Assembly (NCBI GenBank): GCA_964030475.1
Contig: CAXIPT010000001.1
Coordinates: forward strand, 26,564,071 to 26,628,070
Reading direction: 5' to 3'
DNA length: 64,000 nt
Source: Tethya wilhelma
Taxonomy: Eukaryota; Porifera; Demospongiae; Tethyida; Tethyidae
In this document: positions 10,981 to 22,270 of the stretch, one piece after another
How the letters are laid out: each line of letters starts with the position of its first letter
How positions within the stretch are numbered: position 1 is the first letter of the stretch
Program-made: the position numbers and the translations under genes
The notes under the pieces: generated by a model
Seen by the model: the letters and a program-made list of their open reading frames with translations, nothing else
What the model was told of the DNA's origin: nothing
Database searches by the model: none

Positions 10981-11795
10981 ACCTTGTACTGGTATATTGT
11001 CTCTAGAACAATACTATAGAATCAGTGAGTGGGAATTGGTCGTAGTAACAAAACAATACAGGGGCTGTTGTCAGTGTATGTGTGATCTTTACAGGAAATG
11101 CACTAATTTTTCTTATGGTTCAATTTGGTCTTTCATAAGCTTTTACGTAACACATGCAGTTTACGGTTGTTGTGTCATGGTTTTAAGCTTTTTACCTTGT
11201 CAGTTTAACATGCACTTGGCTATTATTAATAGCAGCAGCTGTATACGTAGAAGTATAGCCTATAGCTGTTTGTGTACACACATACTGATTATGCCTCTTA
11301 TTAGCAAGAGTATTACAATGTCGTACTCTTAATTCCACAACTCATTATTATTGTATTTGTGTCATGCTCAGTGCATGTAGGAAGTCAATATCCTCCAATA
11401 TAAAAATTAATTAGCTACATGTGTAAGTTTACTATGCATTATATTAATTGTGACATGACATCAGCAATAGTCTGCATGTAGACATAATTATAATAATAGT
11501 TACATTGCATGTTACACTAGTACTGTACCTTATAAAAGTTATAACTATAATTATAGTGTATAGTCATAAGTTAAGGCTTCAATCAACCAAGCTTTTAGGT
11601 AAGTTCCTATATATTATTTTTTTAAATTCATTATGTTGGTATTGCGGTATTGCGGTATTGCATGAGCCTTATCTATAAATCTGATCAGTACAAAATCTGT
11701 ACACTTTATAACTGAGCTACAAGCATATTCATGCATGGTTACAGTATACTGTGTGCGTGTGTGATAACTAGTTTGCCAGAAATTAAAGAGGAGTA
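10981..11795. other. Gene-free spacer
   Basis: AT-rich, without a supported gene or RNA. The open frame at 10940-11332 overlaps the kinesin end and has no recognisable domain. Confidence 0.5.
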
Positions 11796-12514
11796 CAGTG
11801 GAACCTCCGAACAACGACATCGNCCCAATGCTGCTTAGCAGTCATCTTTGGCCAGAATTCAACACAGAACAACTTTTTATAATTTATACGCTTTCTTTTA
11901 GCTGCTACAGAGCTTTAGAGAGCGCTCGATCTAGCGGAGCGCGTGCTACAGTTCGATTTAATAAATGGGAGGGGCTAAAATTAGCTAATTAAGTGGTTGT
12001 GGCATCCGGTCGCACAAACTTCTTTATAAAATCCTGGCTACGCCCCTATTATGATTTACATGTATAAATTATGTATAAACAAACTTCCTACAAGAAGAAG
12101 TGCATGATACTAAAGTATTACACAAATAATAATTATTAGTAATAGTTGAATCATTTGCTGACATATCTATGACTATGAAGGAGCGCAAAATCCAGTGTTA
12201 ACTACCAGACAACGTTCATAAGCTCCCTGGTTTTAGCTACCTTCTCATTGCTTCTACTGTTCGCATTGCTCATTCAATTGCTTTTGGGGAGTGGTTTAGA
12301 TGGAGGTGGGGCTTTGATCGTTGCTGGGAGCAAAGGTCAATAGAGAAAAGACGTTTGGGGACGTACTTGGGCGTCGTTGTTCGGAGTAAAGAGGTGCGCT
12401 TATAGAGGTTTTTATATATGTATGGTAAGTATATGGAATAAATTCCGTTCCACGCATGATGGCCGTTGTAGAGAGTCTGGCCGTTGTTTGGAGGCCCGTT
12501 AAGAGGCTCCACTG
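11796..12514. mobile_element. Pogo/Tigger-like non-autonomous element
   Basis: Starts CAGTGGAACCTCCGAACAAC and ends with the inverted GTTAAGAGGCTCCACTG, flanked by TA on both sides (11794-11795 and 12515-12516). The subterminal sequence repeats short ACAACG/CGTTGT words. The ends resemble the CAGTNGAACCTC termini of pogo/Tigger elements, and a second clearer member is at 47220-47484. There is no transposase. An N lies at 11823 inside it. Confidence 0.7.
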
Positions 12515-13033
12515 TAGTGGCAGTGAAGCTTGTGTGAGGTTAATAGAAAAATGAATATTGTGGTGGTTGGTATAGATGAGCCTAGCTTGTTCCCATGCAG
12601 GCTCTCCTTCCCCATGCAGTTTCTCTGCATATATATGCATGTTGCTGTGGCGTGTCAGACTCAAAGAAAACTAGTGGAAGAGGAGAGCTAGCTTCTAGGT
12701 CTTTGTTCCATGTAGCATGCACTGAACCTCAAGGCCTGAAGATGTAAATTGAAGTGTCCTGACTCCTTCATGATCTCATGCAGCAATATTAATAATTATT
12801 ATAACTTAAAGGGTAGCTTAGAGACAGCCTATATCAGTGAGATTGTAGTCTGGCGTAGCCAGCCCCTTACACCTTACACATAGCCAGCCCTTTGCAGGCT
12901 GTGCCAGACTAGATTAAGACTATAATTATACCCATTTTACACCTGTGATGAATCAGATCAAACAACCATGCATTTTGTGTAGGTATAATTATTATTAATT
13001 TCTTTACTATGATAATTATTATTATTTTCAGAT
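12515..13033. other. Spacer before small gene A
   Basis: No supported coding sequence. A TTTTCAG acceptor lies directly before the start codon of gene A, so a non-coding first exon may be present in this stretch. Confidence 0.4.
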
Positions 13034-13755
13034 ATGGGAAGTCAATTCAACGGTGTGGTTGAGCCTCTCTTACCACAGTCTCACCAGTCTTATCAGGACA
13101 GTAGGACTGTGTCTCAGGCCAAAGATATCATCAATACATTATGTGACGTACAATCTGAGCTGGAGATGAAGAGTGGTATGTGCGTTATCTGATAATATTA
13201 TTCGTAACATTGAAATCAACCTTAATTGTGTTTAATTTTAAATTAGCCATACAATGTCATGAAGGCAACACATACATACACATTATGTTGTTCCACTATC
13301 AGATATATATAATATTATATTATTATTATTTATAGACGTGCTACAATTATAGTTGTTGTCATTTTGCATTATACCTTCCATGCAGAATACCTTGGCCATG
13401 CTGGAGATATGTTCGCAAAAGTAGACACTCCGTCTTCAAATCGTAAACTGTGCCGGTAAGCATTAATATGTGTTATTATGCCTGATTATTTATTTTTGTT
13501 GTGACATAACATGTAACAATTAATATTAATTTGCTTGCTAACATAATCATGGTAGCAAAATTTTTTGCACAAATTAGATTTTTAAGTCATACACTGTCAC
13601 AAGATATTATGAAGCATCATTGTAAACATGATGCATGCATGAATCACATGTATAGCATGACATTGTGTATTTTTGATCCACAATAATTATCCTTGTATAG
13701 GTTGTGTCGTAAAGGTAGTTGTTGCAAATGCTCTGGATGTTGTACCATTTTATGA
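13034..13755 (+). CDS. Small Cys-rich CaaX-box protein, copy A
   Basis: Three coding exons, 13034-13175, 13386-13455 and 13701-13755, with phases 1 and 2, giving 88 residues. The start is MGSQFNGVVEPLLPQSHQ, the middle holds HAGDMFAKVDTPSSN, and the last exon encodes the tail RLCRKGSCCKCSGCCTIL. The final four residues CTIL fit a CaaX box (Leu last, so geranylgeranyl type by the usual rule). The neighbouring cysteines and basic residues could add palmitoylation and membrane binding. The second exon is 70 nt and the third 55 nt, exactly as in copy B. The start codon lies two bases after a TTTTCAG acceptor, implying a 5'-UTR intron as in copy B. I do not recognise the family, and lipidation is inferred from the tail only. 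The copy stands about 17 kb from its relatives. Confidence 0.8.
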
Positions 13756-15086
13756 GGATCATAGTGGACTGATTTCACACGATTGTTTTGGCCTCGTATA
13801 GCTTTCATCTTCTGATTTTAAAATTTCTGCTTCAAAAAATTTTGAGTTACATTAATTTTTATATGCTTTACATGGTATAAAATTCATTCTTTTGTATTCA
13901 GTATGTTGTGAAGATTGTTATTGCTCATGTGATAGTGAGCACACTAATAATAATTATTATTATTATTGTAAGATTTCGGGTCATGTCTATTTAATTGCTT
14001 TTGTCATTAGCATGATATTAGGAAATTTTCAGCTTGTTTTCAATTGGCTGACACTAGATCAGATAGTTAATAATTTGGAGTAACTACATTGTACAGCCAA
14101 CAATATGTAAGTCAGTGCAAAAATATTATTGTTCTTGTGTCAACTATAAATATTGTACCATTGTGGAAGTATCATCCATGGATCATTGTCAATCTATATA
14201 ATTATTAATAATTATTCATGATTGTCATGCATGCGTCCATGCATGCAATGCAGGTACGTATGTGGCTCCATGGCAATATCTATATAATTATGATACTTTT
14301 CAAGTTTTCCTACAAGCCAGTAAATTATTATTATTAATTATTCATCAAGGAATTTGTGTATGACTAAAGTTTTTTACCACAAAATTCTCCGTAATGTACA
14401 GGCACGTGTCACACATCTCATATACATCCATGAAAGATATATAAAACACAAAAATCTTTTGACAATATTAAGAATGAATAATAATCCCCCTGGATTGGCA
14501 TGTAGCTCAGCAGATCATTATACTGATTGATGCTTGAAGCAAAATGTGAAATGTTTCTTGTTGTTTGTTTAGTTGATCATAATGGATTGTTATTTGGGAG
14601 GAAGCACACTCACTCACATGAGTTATAATCACTATTATAATAGATACATGTGGCATAGAGGCAATCAGTTCCAGTAATACAGCACCTGTTGTGCCTGTGT
14701 GTATAATTTATATCTTTACCACATTGGTCTTATATGGAGTCATTTTGGTCATTTAGAGTTTGTACAGTAACACTATAGTGTTGCAGGTTGTTGGGACAAT
14801 TATCACCATGTATACATAATTATTATGTTAAACAAACTTAGTGTATGCTGTATAATTATACATGTTACAGTAACCTGTTTGTTTATACAATGTCTGTGCA
14901 GAGTGTTGTTAACACCTTATGGAATGGGTCTTCCGTTTATGATTTGAATGATTCTGCGAAGATCATGTCAAATTATTGCATATTATTGCTGATATTCTAA
15001 GTTTTATAGCCAAATAATTACATGTTGTGTAAATAATGCACATAATATAACTAAATCAGGCTAAGTACGCAACAACAAATATGATT
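13756..15086. other. Gene-free AT-rich spacer
   Basis: Very AT-rich (repeated TAATTATT words), without a supported gene. The short frame at 13892-14083 has no recognisable features. Confidence 0.5.
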
Positions 15087-15703
15087 GGGGCGAGCCGGAG
15101 CGAGCCCCACACTAGTGTAGTCAACGGCGAAATTTTCTATATAATATTATTGTATGTTGTATAGTCTGGCGTACGTCCTCCGTTTAACTGTAGGTTATGT
15201 TTATGACGATCATTGCCTGTTCAGCTTTACAGCGCATGCGCGTAGGTCCACGTGTTCATCGTGATCTTGCACTTCAATCGGAGAGAACTCGATCAGTGGT
15301 GACTGAGAAAGAAAGCTACTGCTTGAGCTGAAAAGAGAGTAAAATTAAATGCTCGCCAAGTTGGTGCCCTTTTAGTTAAAGACTCGGAACTGAGCCATGC
15401 AATGACCGGAGAGACCACAATTAGAGCTGAAAACTACCAAAAGGGAGCATATAGCTGACTGCTGGCTCTTATCTATATATAGTACTAGCACATACAACTG
15501 CCTGTCAGTTCTTGAACAACTAGCAATTGGATCTTGCTGCTCAGTCATACTTCATTTGTCCACGATAATTATTGATTTGTCCCACATCAGGCCTGGTTAA
15601 TAAATATTCAGCTTTCATTTTATGTGTGTCGTATAGCTGAAGTAACATCAATTATTGATGAACTTTAGTTGTTTGCTACATAGCAATGATAACGGCTCGC
15701 CCC
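15087..15703. mobile_element. Possible element bounded by GGGGCGAGCCG inverted repeats
   Basis: GGGGCGAGCCG at 15087-15097 and its exact inverse CGGCTCGCCCC at 15693-15703 bracket 617 bp with no open frame of note. No target duplication is clear. It contains a GCGCATGCGC/CCACGTG pair, so a promoter role is also possible. Confidence 0.4.
15232..15254. promoter_or_regulatory. GCGCATGCGC plus CCACGTG composite motif
   Basis: GCGCATGCGC at 15232-15241 and CCACGTG at 15248-15254, six bases apart. It has the same order as at 30164-30190 and, inverted, as at 7535-7560. No start codon of a recognised gene follows nearby. Confidence 0.45.
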
Positions 15704-16190
15704 TTTGATGTTCAACATCGTCACTAGTAAATTATTTAAGTTACAGTGCATGGTTAAGTCACTAAATTATTTTAATTTACTATATTCTTGCTTTAGTCTC
15801 TCTACTGTCTTTTTTCTCAAATGATTATTGCTCGTTAAGGTAAAACCAAATAAAATAATAGATAATTTAGGAATGCTGTCGCTCCAGTTGATGGTTTTTC
15901 TTCTGTTCTTAGGATCTCTGATCATCCATGGCTTCCATGAGGAGGTATAATCACCTTGCAACCAAAAAACTTGGACTGTTGTATCATCTATTGCAATGAT
16001 CCTAGCAATTGCTGGCTCTGAACTGTACTCTGGACAAAAGACGGCGACTAAATCATTGATTTCAAGCAATGATAAGTCTTCCGTGTGATCTTTAGGCTTT
16101 CTCCTCCTTCTTCCAGTGTAAACCTACAAATATGTATATAATTTATGTACTTTTACATAACAAAGGTATACAGCTTATTATTGATTTGTG

Positions 16191-16791
16191 AAGTGTACAA
16201 ATTTGTACACCCTATATCAATTCAAGAAGTGTACAAATTTGTACACCCTATATCGATTCAAGAAGTGTACAAATTTGTACACCCTACATCGATTCAAGAA
16301 GTGTACAAATTTGTACACCCTACATCGATTCAAGAAGTGTACAAATTTGTACACCCTACATCGATTCCAGAAGTGTACAAATTTGTACACCCTATATCAA
16401 TTGGAGATGTGTACAAATTTGTACACCCTATATCGATTCAAGAAGTGTACAAATTTGTACACCCTATATCGATTCAAGAAGTGTACAAATTTGTACACCC
16501 TACATCGATTCAAGAAGTGTACAAATTTGTACACCCTACATTGATTCAAGAAGTATACAAATTTGTACACCCTATATCAATTGGAGATGTGTACAAATTT
16601 GTACACTCTATATCGATTCAAGAAGTGTACAAATTTGTACACCCTATATCGATTCAAGAAGTGTACAAATTTGTACACCCTATATCAATTGGAGATGTGT
16701 ACAAATTTGTACACCCTACATCGATTCAAGAAGTGTACAAATTTGTACACCCTACATCAATTCAAGAAGTGTACAAATTTGTACACCCTAT
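16191..16791. repeat. Array of seventeen 36-bp units, each with a perfect 18-bp palindrome
   Basis: Each unit is GTGTACAAATTTGTACAC, identical to its own reverse complement, followed by an 18-bp linker. Linkers come in a few types: CCTATATCGATTCAAGAA, CCTACATCGATTCAAGAA and CCTATATCAATTGGAGAT (units 6, 11 and 14). The palindrome is nearly invariant (changes only in units 11 and 12) while the linker varies. 36 is a multiple of three, so all frames stay open and an Ile/His/Val-rich 12-residue repeat can be translated, but there is no other sign of coding. The array lies in an intron of the transposase-like gene. Confidence 0.97.
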
Positions 16792-17084
16792 AATTATTGT
16801 TTAGTTGCTTAAAACAAATGACTATAATATTATATAACACTAATTATTACTACTGGATGATTTAACTTTTTTTGTTTAGGCTCATTCATCTGGAATAATT
16901 TTTTGTGCTAATGGCCTCGATATGCAACCAGACTTGCAAGCTGTCACATGACCAGAACTCAACAAAAAGTTGGTGTTGGCCTATATATCGTCATGCAAGC
17001 ATCGTGGAATACTCAATTAAGTTGAATTCTAAACCAACTGAACAACAATAAATGAATTTCTGTTATAGAAATGATGCACATGTG

Positions 17085-17165
17085 TAGCCTCGTACCCAGG
17101 CCTACCCTATGCAGTTTAATTTTTAAGAATTAAATGCAAGGGTACAAGGCCTGAGAACGAGGCTA
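17085..17165. mobile_element. 81-bp MITE with perfect 9-bp target duplication
   Basis: Ends TAGCCTCG and CGAGGCTA, largely self-complementary (ACCCAGGCCT against AAGGCCTGAG). Both flanks are GCACATGTG (17076-17084 and 17166-17174). A 9-bp duplication is usual for Mutator-like transposases. Confidence 0.85.
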
Positions 17166-17518
17166 GCACATGTGTATTCATAGTATTATTATTACAATTA
17201 TAGGTTAATTTTTTTGTAAAAATTTAATAAGAATTTTTTCATTGATACAACAATTATAATATCATTGTGCATGAGCATGTACAATTATATGCATGTATGT
17301 GCATGTGAGAGTGATAATAAGGCATAAAAAGTGAGTGTATACATATACTATACACATACGAGACTCGGTGTGCATGTGAGCATCTAACTGATATTAGGTA
17401 TGTGTGAGAGTGAATTAGTGCACGAGACAATGATTAATTTAACTTCCCTAACCTAGAGAAACCTCCAAAGGTCTCACAGAATGCACAGTGAGTGTGTGTG
17501 CATGTGTGAGTATGTGTT

Positions 17519-17520
17519 GT

Positions 17521-17563
<43 letters not shown>

Positions 17564-17578
17564 TGTGTGTGTGAGAGA

Positions 17579-17670
<92 letters not shown>
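17519..17670. repeat. Compound (TG)n/(GA)n microsatellite
   Basis: Alternating TG and GA tracts that directly adjoin the inverted-repeat element at 17672. Confidence 0.97.
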
Positions 17671-17671
<1 letters not shown>

Positions 17672-17673
<2 letters not shown>

Positions 17674-17955
17674 TAAAATAGTGTGTCCACATTACCTACT
17701 GCTTAGATCTTATAATATATATACACACTAGTGATACGATTGAGTTTAAGAGACACCTTTGCCTGTTGCCATGGAAACATTTGATGTGGTTTTAACTTTA
17801 AAGTTCAAAGAAGCATATCTTCTTTGGATAAACTTTTGTTGGGATTGAATACTGAAATATTGATTTTCAACATTAATTTTAAAGAAACTTTTGAGTTACC
17901 ATTGACACTATAAGTGGGTAAAATCTGAAATGTATGTGAACACACCATTTTTAAC
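17672..17955. mobile_element. MITE (GTTAAAA ends) lying between (TG)n tracts
   Basis: Left end GTTAAAATAGTGTGTCCACA and right end, inverted, GTTAAAAATGGTGTGTTCAC. 284 bp, with no useful open frame. (TG)n lies on both sides. The element at 38651-38836 has matching ends and the same surroundings. Confidence 0.75.
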
Positions 17956-17976
17956 AGTGTGTGTGTGTGTGTACAT

Positions 17977-18067
<91 letters not shown>

Positions 18068-18210
18068 NTGCATTTACGTGTGTTTGTGTGTGTGTGTGTG
18101 TATGCATGTGTGTGTGTGTGATGTGTGTATATATGTGTGTGTGTCTGTGTGTGTGTATGTGTGTGTACATGAGTATGTGTTGGTGTGTATGTGTGTGTAT
18201 CAAGAAAGTT
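17956..18210. repeat. (TG)n microsatellite, interrupted by N at 18068
   Basis: A long TG tract with a probable gap at 18068, then imperfect TG to about 18200. Its true length is unknown. Confidence 0.97.
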
Positions 18211-20838
18211 ACAAAAGCTAAACAAGGCTTCATCTTTTTTCAATAGCCATGACATGCGCATGATTGTCACGGCATGCACACACTCATGGCCAATCACGTA
18301 CACACACACACATGTGGGCAATGGCACAAAACATACTGTTCTACACACACAATTGCAATTAGATACCACACCTCACATGCATAATATGGCTACACACACA
18401 CACACACGTGCGTGCATACTGATAGCTCCACATTAATAATATTATAATGGGTACACACATACTGTTAGAAATCAGTGCGCTGCTGCATGGTTACACCATT
18501 ACCACTGATATCATTTAAAGGGTTAATTGAAATTGGACATTACAATATAGAAACTTTGGCATTATGATCAATCTATCACACTTTATGCTACATCATCCAT
18601 GTGCACTATGCTGTAACTGGTATAATTATATGACATATATACCACATAGAATTTTTAACAGTGCGTACATGTAACACATTAAATTTTTACACACACTGTA
18701 CACAAAAATTTCACTCCAATGGTTTGCTTACTTAACATTCTTGTCTCTCCTTATCCAGTAGAATTGTTGATTCAGGAATATTACTTGCACCTGCAGGCCG
18801 TGCTTCATGATCATCAGACATGCCGTCAATAAGTGTTGGCAATGGCCAATCAGGAAAATTAGATGGTAATTTCTTGCTTCATGGTCCAAGAAGTAAACCC
18901 ATTCCTCGTATGAATTCTCTGACAACCATGGTTTCCACTTTGGGATGTCTAGTTTCAGCTGCTCAAGATCTTGCTTCTTTAGCGATCGTGTTAAAATTGA
19001 AGGGCTCTCAGATGGAATACCCTATGAATGAAATATTAATAGACGGAATGAATGAAATAATTAATAGACTGACAATTTTTTTTTTTTGGAAATGATATAA
19101 CATTTTTTTATTGTAACAGTTGGGCTTCTAGCTATACATACCAAAAGCAGGATAAGACCTTCCTTTGACCAACCATGTGCACTCCATTTCTTGTAGTGCA
19201 TCACAGCTTGCTTCTCTTCATTTAGAGTGAATCTGAAACAATGTGGTTGACTATGACCAACTGGATCATCGATGAATGGGGACAACCATGATTTGACATC
19301 AAATACAGTGTCAATCAGAGTGGTGATAGGTTGTGGTGTAAAGCTCTGAGCTGTCACCTTCAAAAGACCTGAATAAAGATGCATGTTGTGATGACTAATA
19401 ATTATAATTGTGCCTGCATGCAATCCGTTTCAGACTGCAATAATACACGTATGTCATTATGATCGTTTGCCTGCTTATGTACCATTCAACGTTTCTGCCC
19501 CAACACGGACTAGATAAGTGGACACTTTTGAGAAAAACTGGTCCACATCTTCGTGGGTGTGTCCCACTGGTAGGAAGTTAAGACGAATCTATAACGAAAT
19601 AATTACATGAACTATAATTATATAAATTATTAGCATTTGTCAAGATGATTACAAATTCTTATACCTTCTTAAAGACTCCCAACTGGACAAGTAGTGATAA
19701 GAAAGCCAGAACATACTTATTTTTGTTCTCTCGGCTGGTATTGTCAAGCTGCAGGTAAAGAACAGGTGGCAATTTGCCAAGCTTGCTTTTGAGCTGGCAA
19801 AGGATCTTTAGTAGAACAGTGATGGTCAAGTTTGAATCGTGCGGCCATTGCAGAAGGTCAAAGAATGCGAATGAAAGCTTTCCTTTCTCAGATTTGGTGT
19901 GGACCAATGCTCCTGTCAGGTGTGTGCGAAGCCGCCATAGATTTTGAGTTGACTTTGTCACTTGATTCACTTGTGGGACATTGGTCTTGTTCTGATCCAT
20001 GCCATCCATTATTATGGCGAGGTACTTCTCTGGCTCACTTCTTGATTTTTCACGATGGCTGTAGTATTTTTCCCGCTCATTCCTGTAGTGATTATAATTA
20101 TATAATAATAATTAGGTTGATAATAATGATAGTTGTCCAATTATGCCATGCATACAATATTAATAGTACTGTTCCAATGAGATCAGTTACACAGCATTAA
20201 CTGTACATACATATATCCGGTGTGTGTACATGTGCATGTCTGAGGGATGATCCGAACGTAGGCCCACAGTGGCCCGGGTGTTGAGATTTATTCAAAAGTT
20301 GTTAATATAGTATGTACACTAGCCTTAGAGCTATTCAAACCTAGAAAATATTTGAGCCAAATCTGAAAATACAGTGGATATAAGGAAATATCTTTGAAGT
20401 AATGGAAGCCTCGTTAAGATAATTATTATGCAAATAATTTATGTTCAAGTACAAGGTAATGCTTGTATAGCTAGGTAATTTTGAGGTTTCCTGTAACTTG
20501 TCTTCATCAGCTGATATTTTGAGTTGGAGAAGAGATTTATATTATATTATTAGAGTTGACTTGACACTTCAAGGCTTGAGCTAATTATTATTAATGCACA
20601 TCTACGCCCACAATAATAATAAAAACACTAAAGGACTATAGCTAGCCTAATATAATGTCATGGCTCATGCATGCAGCAATTAATTGATGCTCTCTACATC
20701 TATATAATTATAATCATTTCACAGTGGACCATAATATTTTCTTTTGTAAATAACTGTGCGATGTTTATCAACCATACACACACAATGTCATATACTATTA
20801 ACACATGGTGTTAAAGTGGCTTTTTAGTATAGTTAGTA

Positions 20839-20839
<1 letters not shown>

Positions 20840-20871
<32 letters not shown>
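20840..20871. repeat. (CA)n microsatellite
   Basis: About 15 CA units in an intron of the minus-strand transposase-like gene. Confidence 0.95.
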
Positions 20872-20873
<2 letters not shown>

Positions 20874-22180
20874 AAGATTAGCCTATAGCATGCAACTTAC
20901 TCAGCAGGATCTAGGTGTTGCTTGTACTCATGCTGCAACTGCTGCTTGTCCCCTACTAATTTCACCCTCTCATTTGCAAATTTGACACACACATCATATT
21001 TGATTAACAAGTTGTGCTGTAATGTATGTAGGAGGGAAAGAATATTAATTTTATGGTGGTAACAATTAATTAAATTTGCTATAACATAATAAACGCACCT
21101 TGCATTTACGAAGTTCTTCTCTCCAAATTGCATAGAAGTGGGAGAATGACACAATTTCATGCTCTGGAATTCCCCGATCCTTGAACTCTTGCACCATCAG
21201 CTCATACACCATTTTTTGGATAAAAAATGAGGAAGATCAATCTGCTGAAGGTGAGGCATTTTGTCTCCGATCCGATCAAAGTACCTCTCCATCCAAGCTT
21301 TTGCCGAGGAATACTTCTCTGTCTTTGACCTTTTCGAATGAACCTCCACTATTTTAATACCTTGCTCATACAGCCTTGAGACAGCTCGTAGCTTCTTCTG
21401 ACTAATATTGAGGACTCTAATAAAAGCAAATTTGCATATCTTTTTTTCACCCAAAGTTAGATTTTGAAGTGGATCGTTGCTTTCAGTACTGGCAGTGACA
21501 TTCATTGCATCTAGCAAGAATTGAGTTTGTTTACAATTGTTTCTGCTTCGAAAGTTTCTCTCATGTTCTTCAACTTTCAAGAGGTTTAGTGCTGCAAGGC
21601 ATCTGTTACTACAACAAAAGGAGCCCAATAGTTCTGATGAATGGCTTTTGACCGATGATGCATCATTTTTGTCAGGCTCCGAAGTACCAGGTGTTGTATT
21701 GTCATCTTGTAGTGCATTAGGAGATTCTAGAGCTGATGTGTACAGGATTGAATGACTTGAGTCACAGTCATTAAATGCTAGTGGTGATGAATGGTCCACA
21801 ATGAGACGAGAGGAATCCATACCCCGGGTACTCTCTAGGATAGCATCACAATGATAAGTCAGTGAAACCTCTATCATGCAGAATTCGAATGAATCAAACT
21901 CAGCTAACTTCTTCTTTGGGAGAGGAGACTCTGAAAAGTATAGGTGGCAGCAGCAGCCCGAGGAACTGTGCACGCAAGAGATGTTCAATTGTTCCTTCCG
22001 CTTCATTGCCGCTACCGGTGTTGATTGTAAAACAGGCCTGAAGGGTCCGGGAGTATTAAGGTCAACTTTGTCGTATTCATCAAACTGAATCAAATCGCTA
22101 AAACTTCCTGAAGAACTATTTACTGCCATAGCTTCCACAAAACACTTTACTGAACAGGTGCTATAGCGGTAAGCTGTCAT

Positions 22181-22270
22181 TTAGCGCTCAGTTTGGCGCT
22201 CGCGGTGTGCGCACGCGCATGCGCAGTTTGCTAACTGCATAAATTTAATTCTAAGAAAAGCGCCAAACTC
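22181..22270. promoter_or_regulatory. Probable promoter of the minus-strand transposase-like gene
   Basis: Directly upstream of the start at 22180 there is a GC-rich block with GCGCATGCGC at 22215-22224 and an inverted pair CAGTTTGGCGCT (22190-22201) and AGCGCCAAACT. The NRF-1-like palindrome is also found upstream of other genes in this window. Confidence 0.5.

Larger units (their letters stand above)
15767..22180 (-). pseudogene. DDE-transposase-like multi-exon gene, frames damaged
   Basis: Minus-strand exons, in order: 22180-21099, 21016-20901, 20082-19665, 19588-19483, 19368-19142, 19021-about 18735 and about 16127-15767. The core in exons 3 and 4 has IIMDGMDQNKTNVP, LRTHLTGALVHT, YLQLDNTSRENKNKY and FLPVGHTHEDVDQFF. 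These resemble a family of RNase-H-fold transposase-like proteins common in cnidarian, sponge and fish genomes (I believe the DUF7869 type; naming is from memory). The N-terminal 300 residues are Ser-rich and unplaced. The last exon encodes a small domain with SEPAIARIIAIDDTTVQVFW, like chromatin-reader barrels. Two places need a one-base shift, both in A-runs (about 21218 and about 18880), from pseudogene decay or base-call error. The intron before the last exon holds the palindromic array and large (TG)n tracts. Confidence 0.7.

Noticed and set aside
10940..11332. Open frame of 130 residues
   Set aside because: It begins out of frame inside the probable last kinesin exon and has no recognisable domain.
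12270..12664. Minus-strand frames over the pogo-like element
   Set aside because: No transposase motif. They lie inside or across the end of a non-autonomous element.
16191..16791. CRISPR array
   Set aside because: The palindrome/linker layout looks similar, but the linkers are a few repeated types, not unique spacers. There are no cas genes and the surroundings are an animal intron.
16145..16804. Open frame of 219 residues with 12-residue repeats
   Set aside because: The 36-bp unit is a multiple of three and has no stop, so several frames are open. There is no start context, signal or other domain. It is treated as a DNA repeat.
17474..18436. Several Cys-Val, His-Thr and Arg-Glu open frames
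   Set aside because: These are translations of (TG)n, (CA)n and (GA)n microsatellites. The same applies at 2, 7928, 31786, 33917 and 45131.
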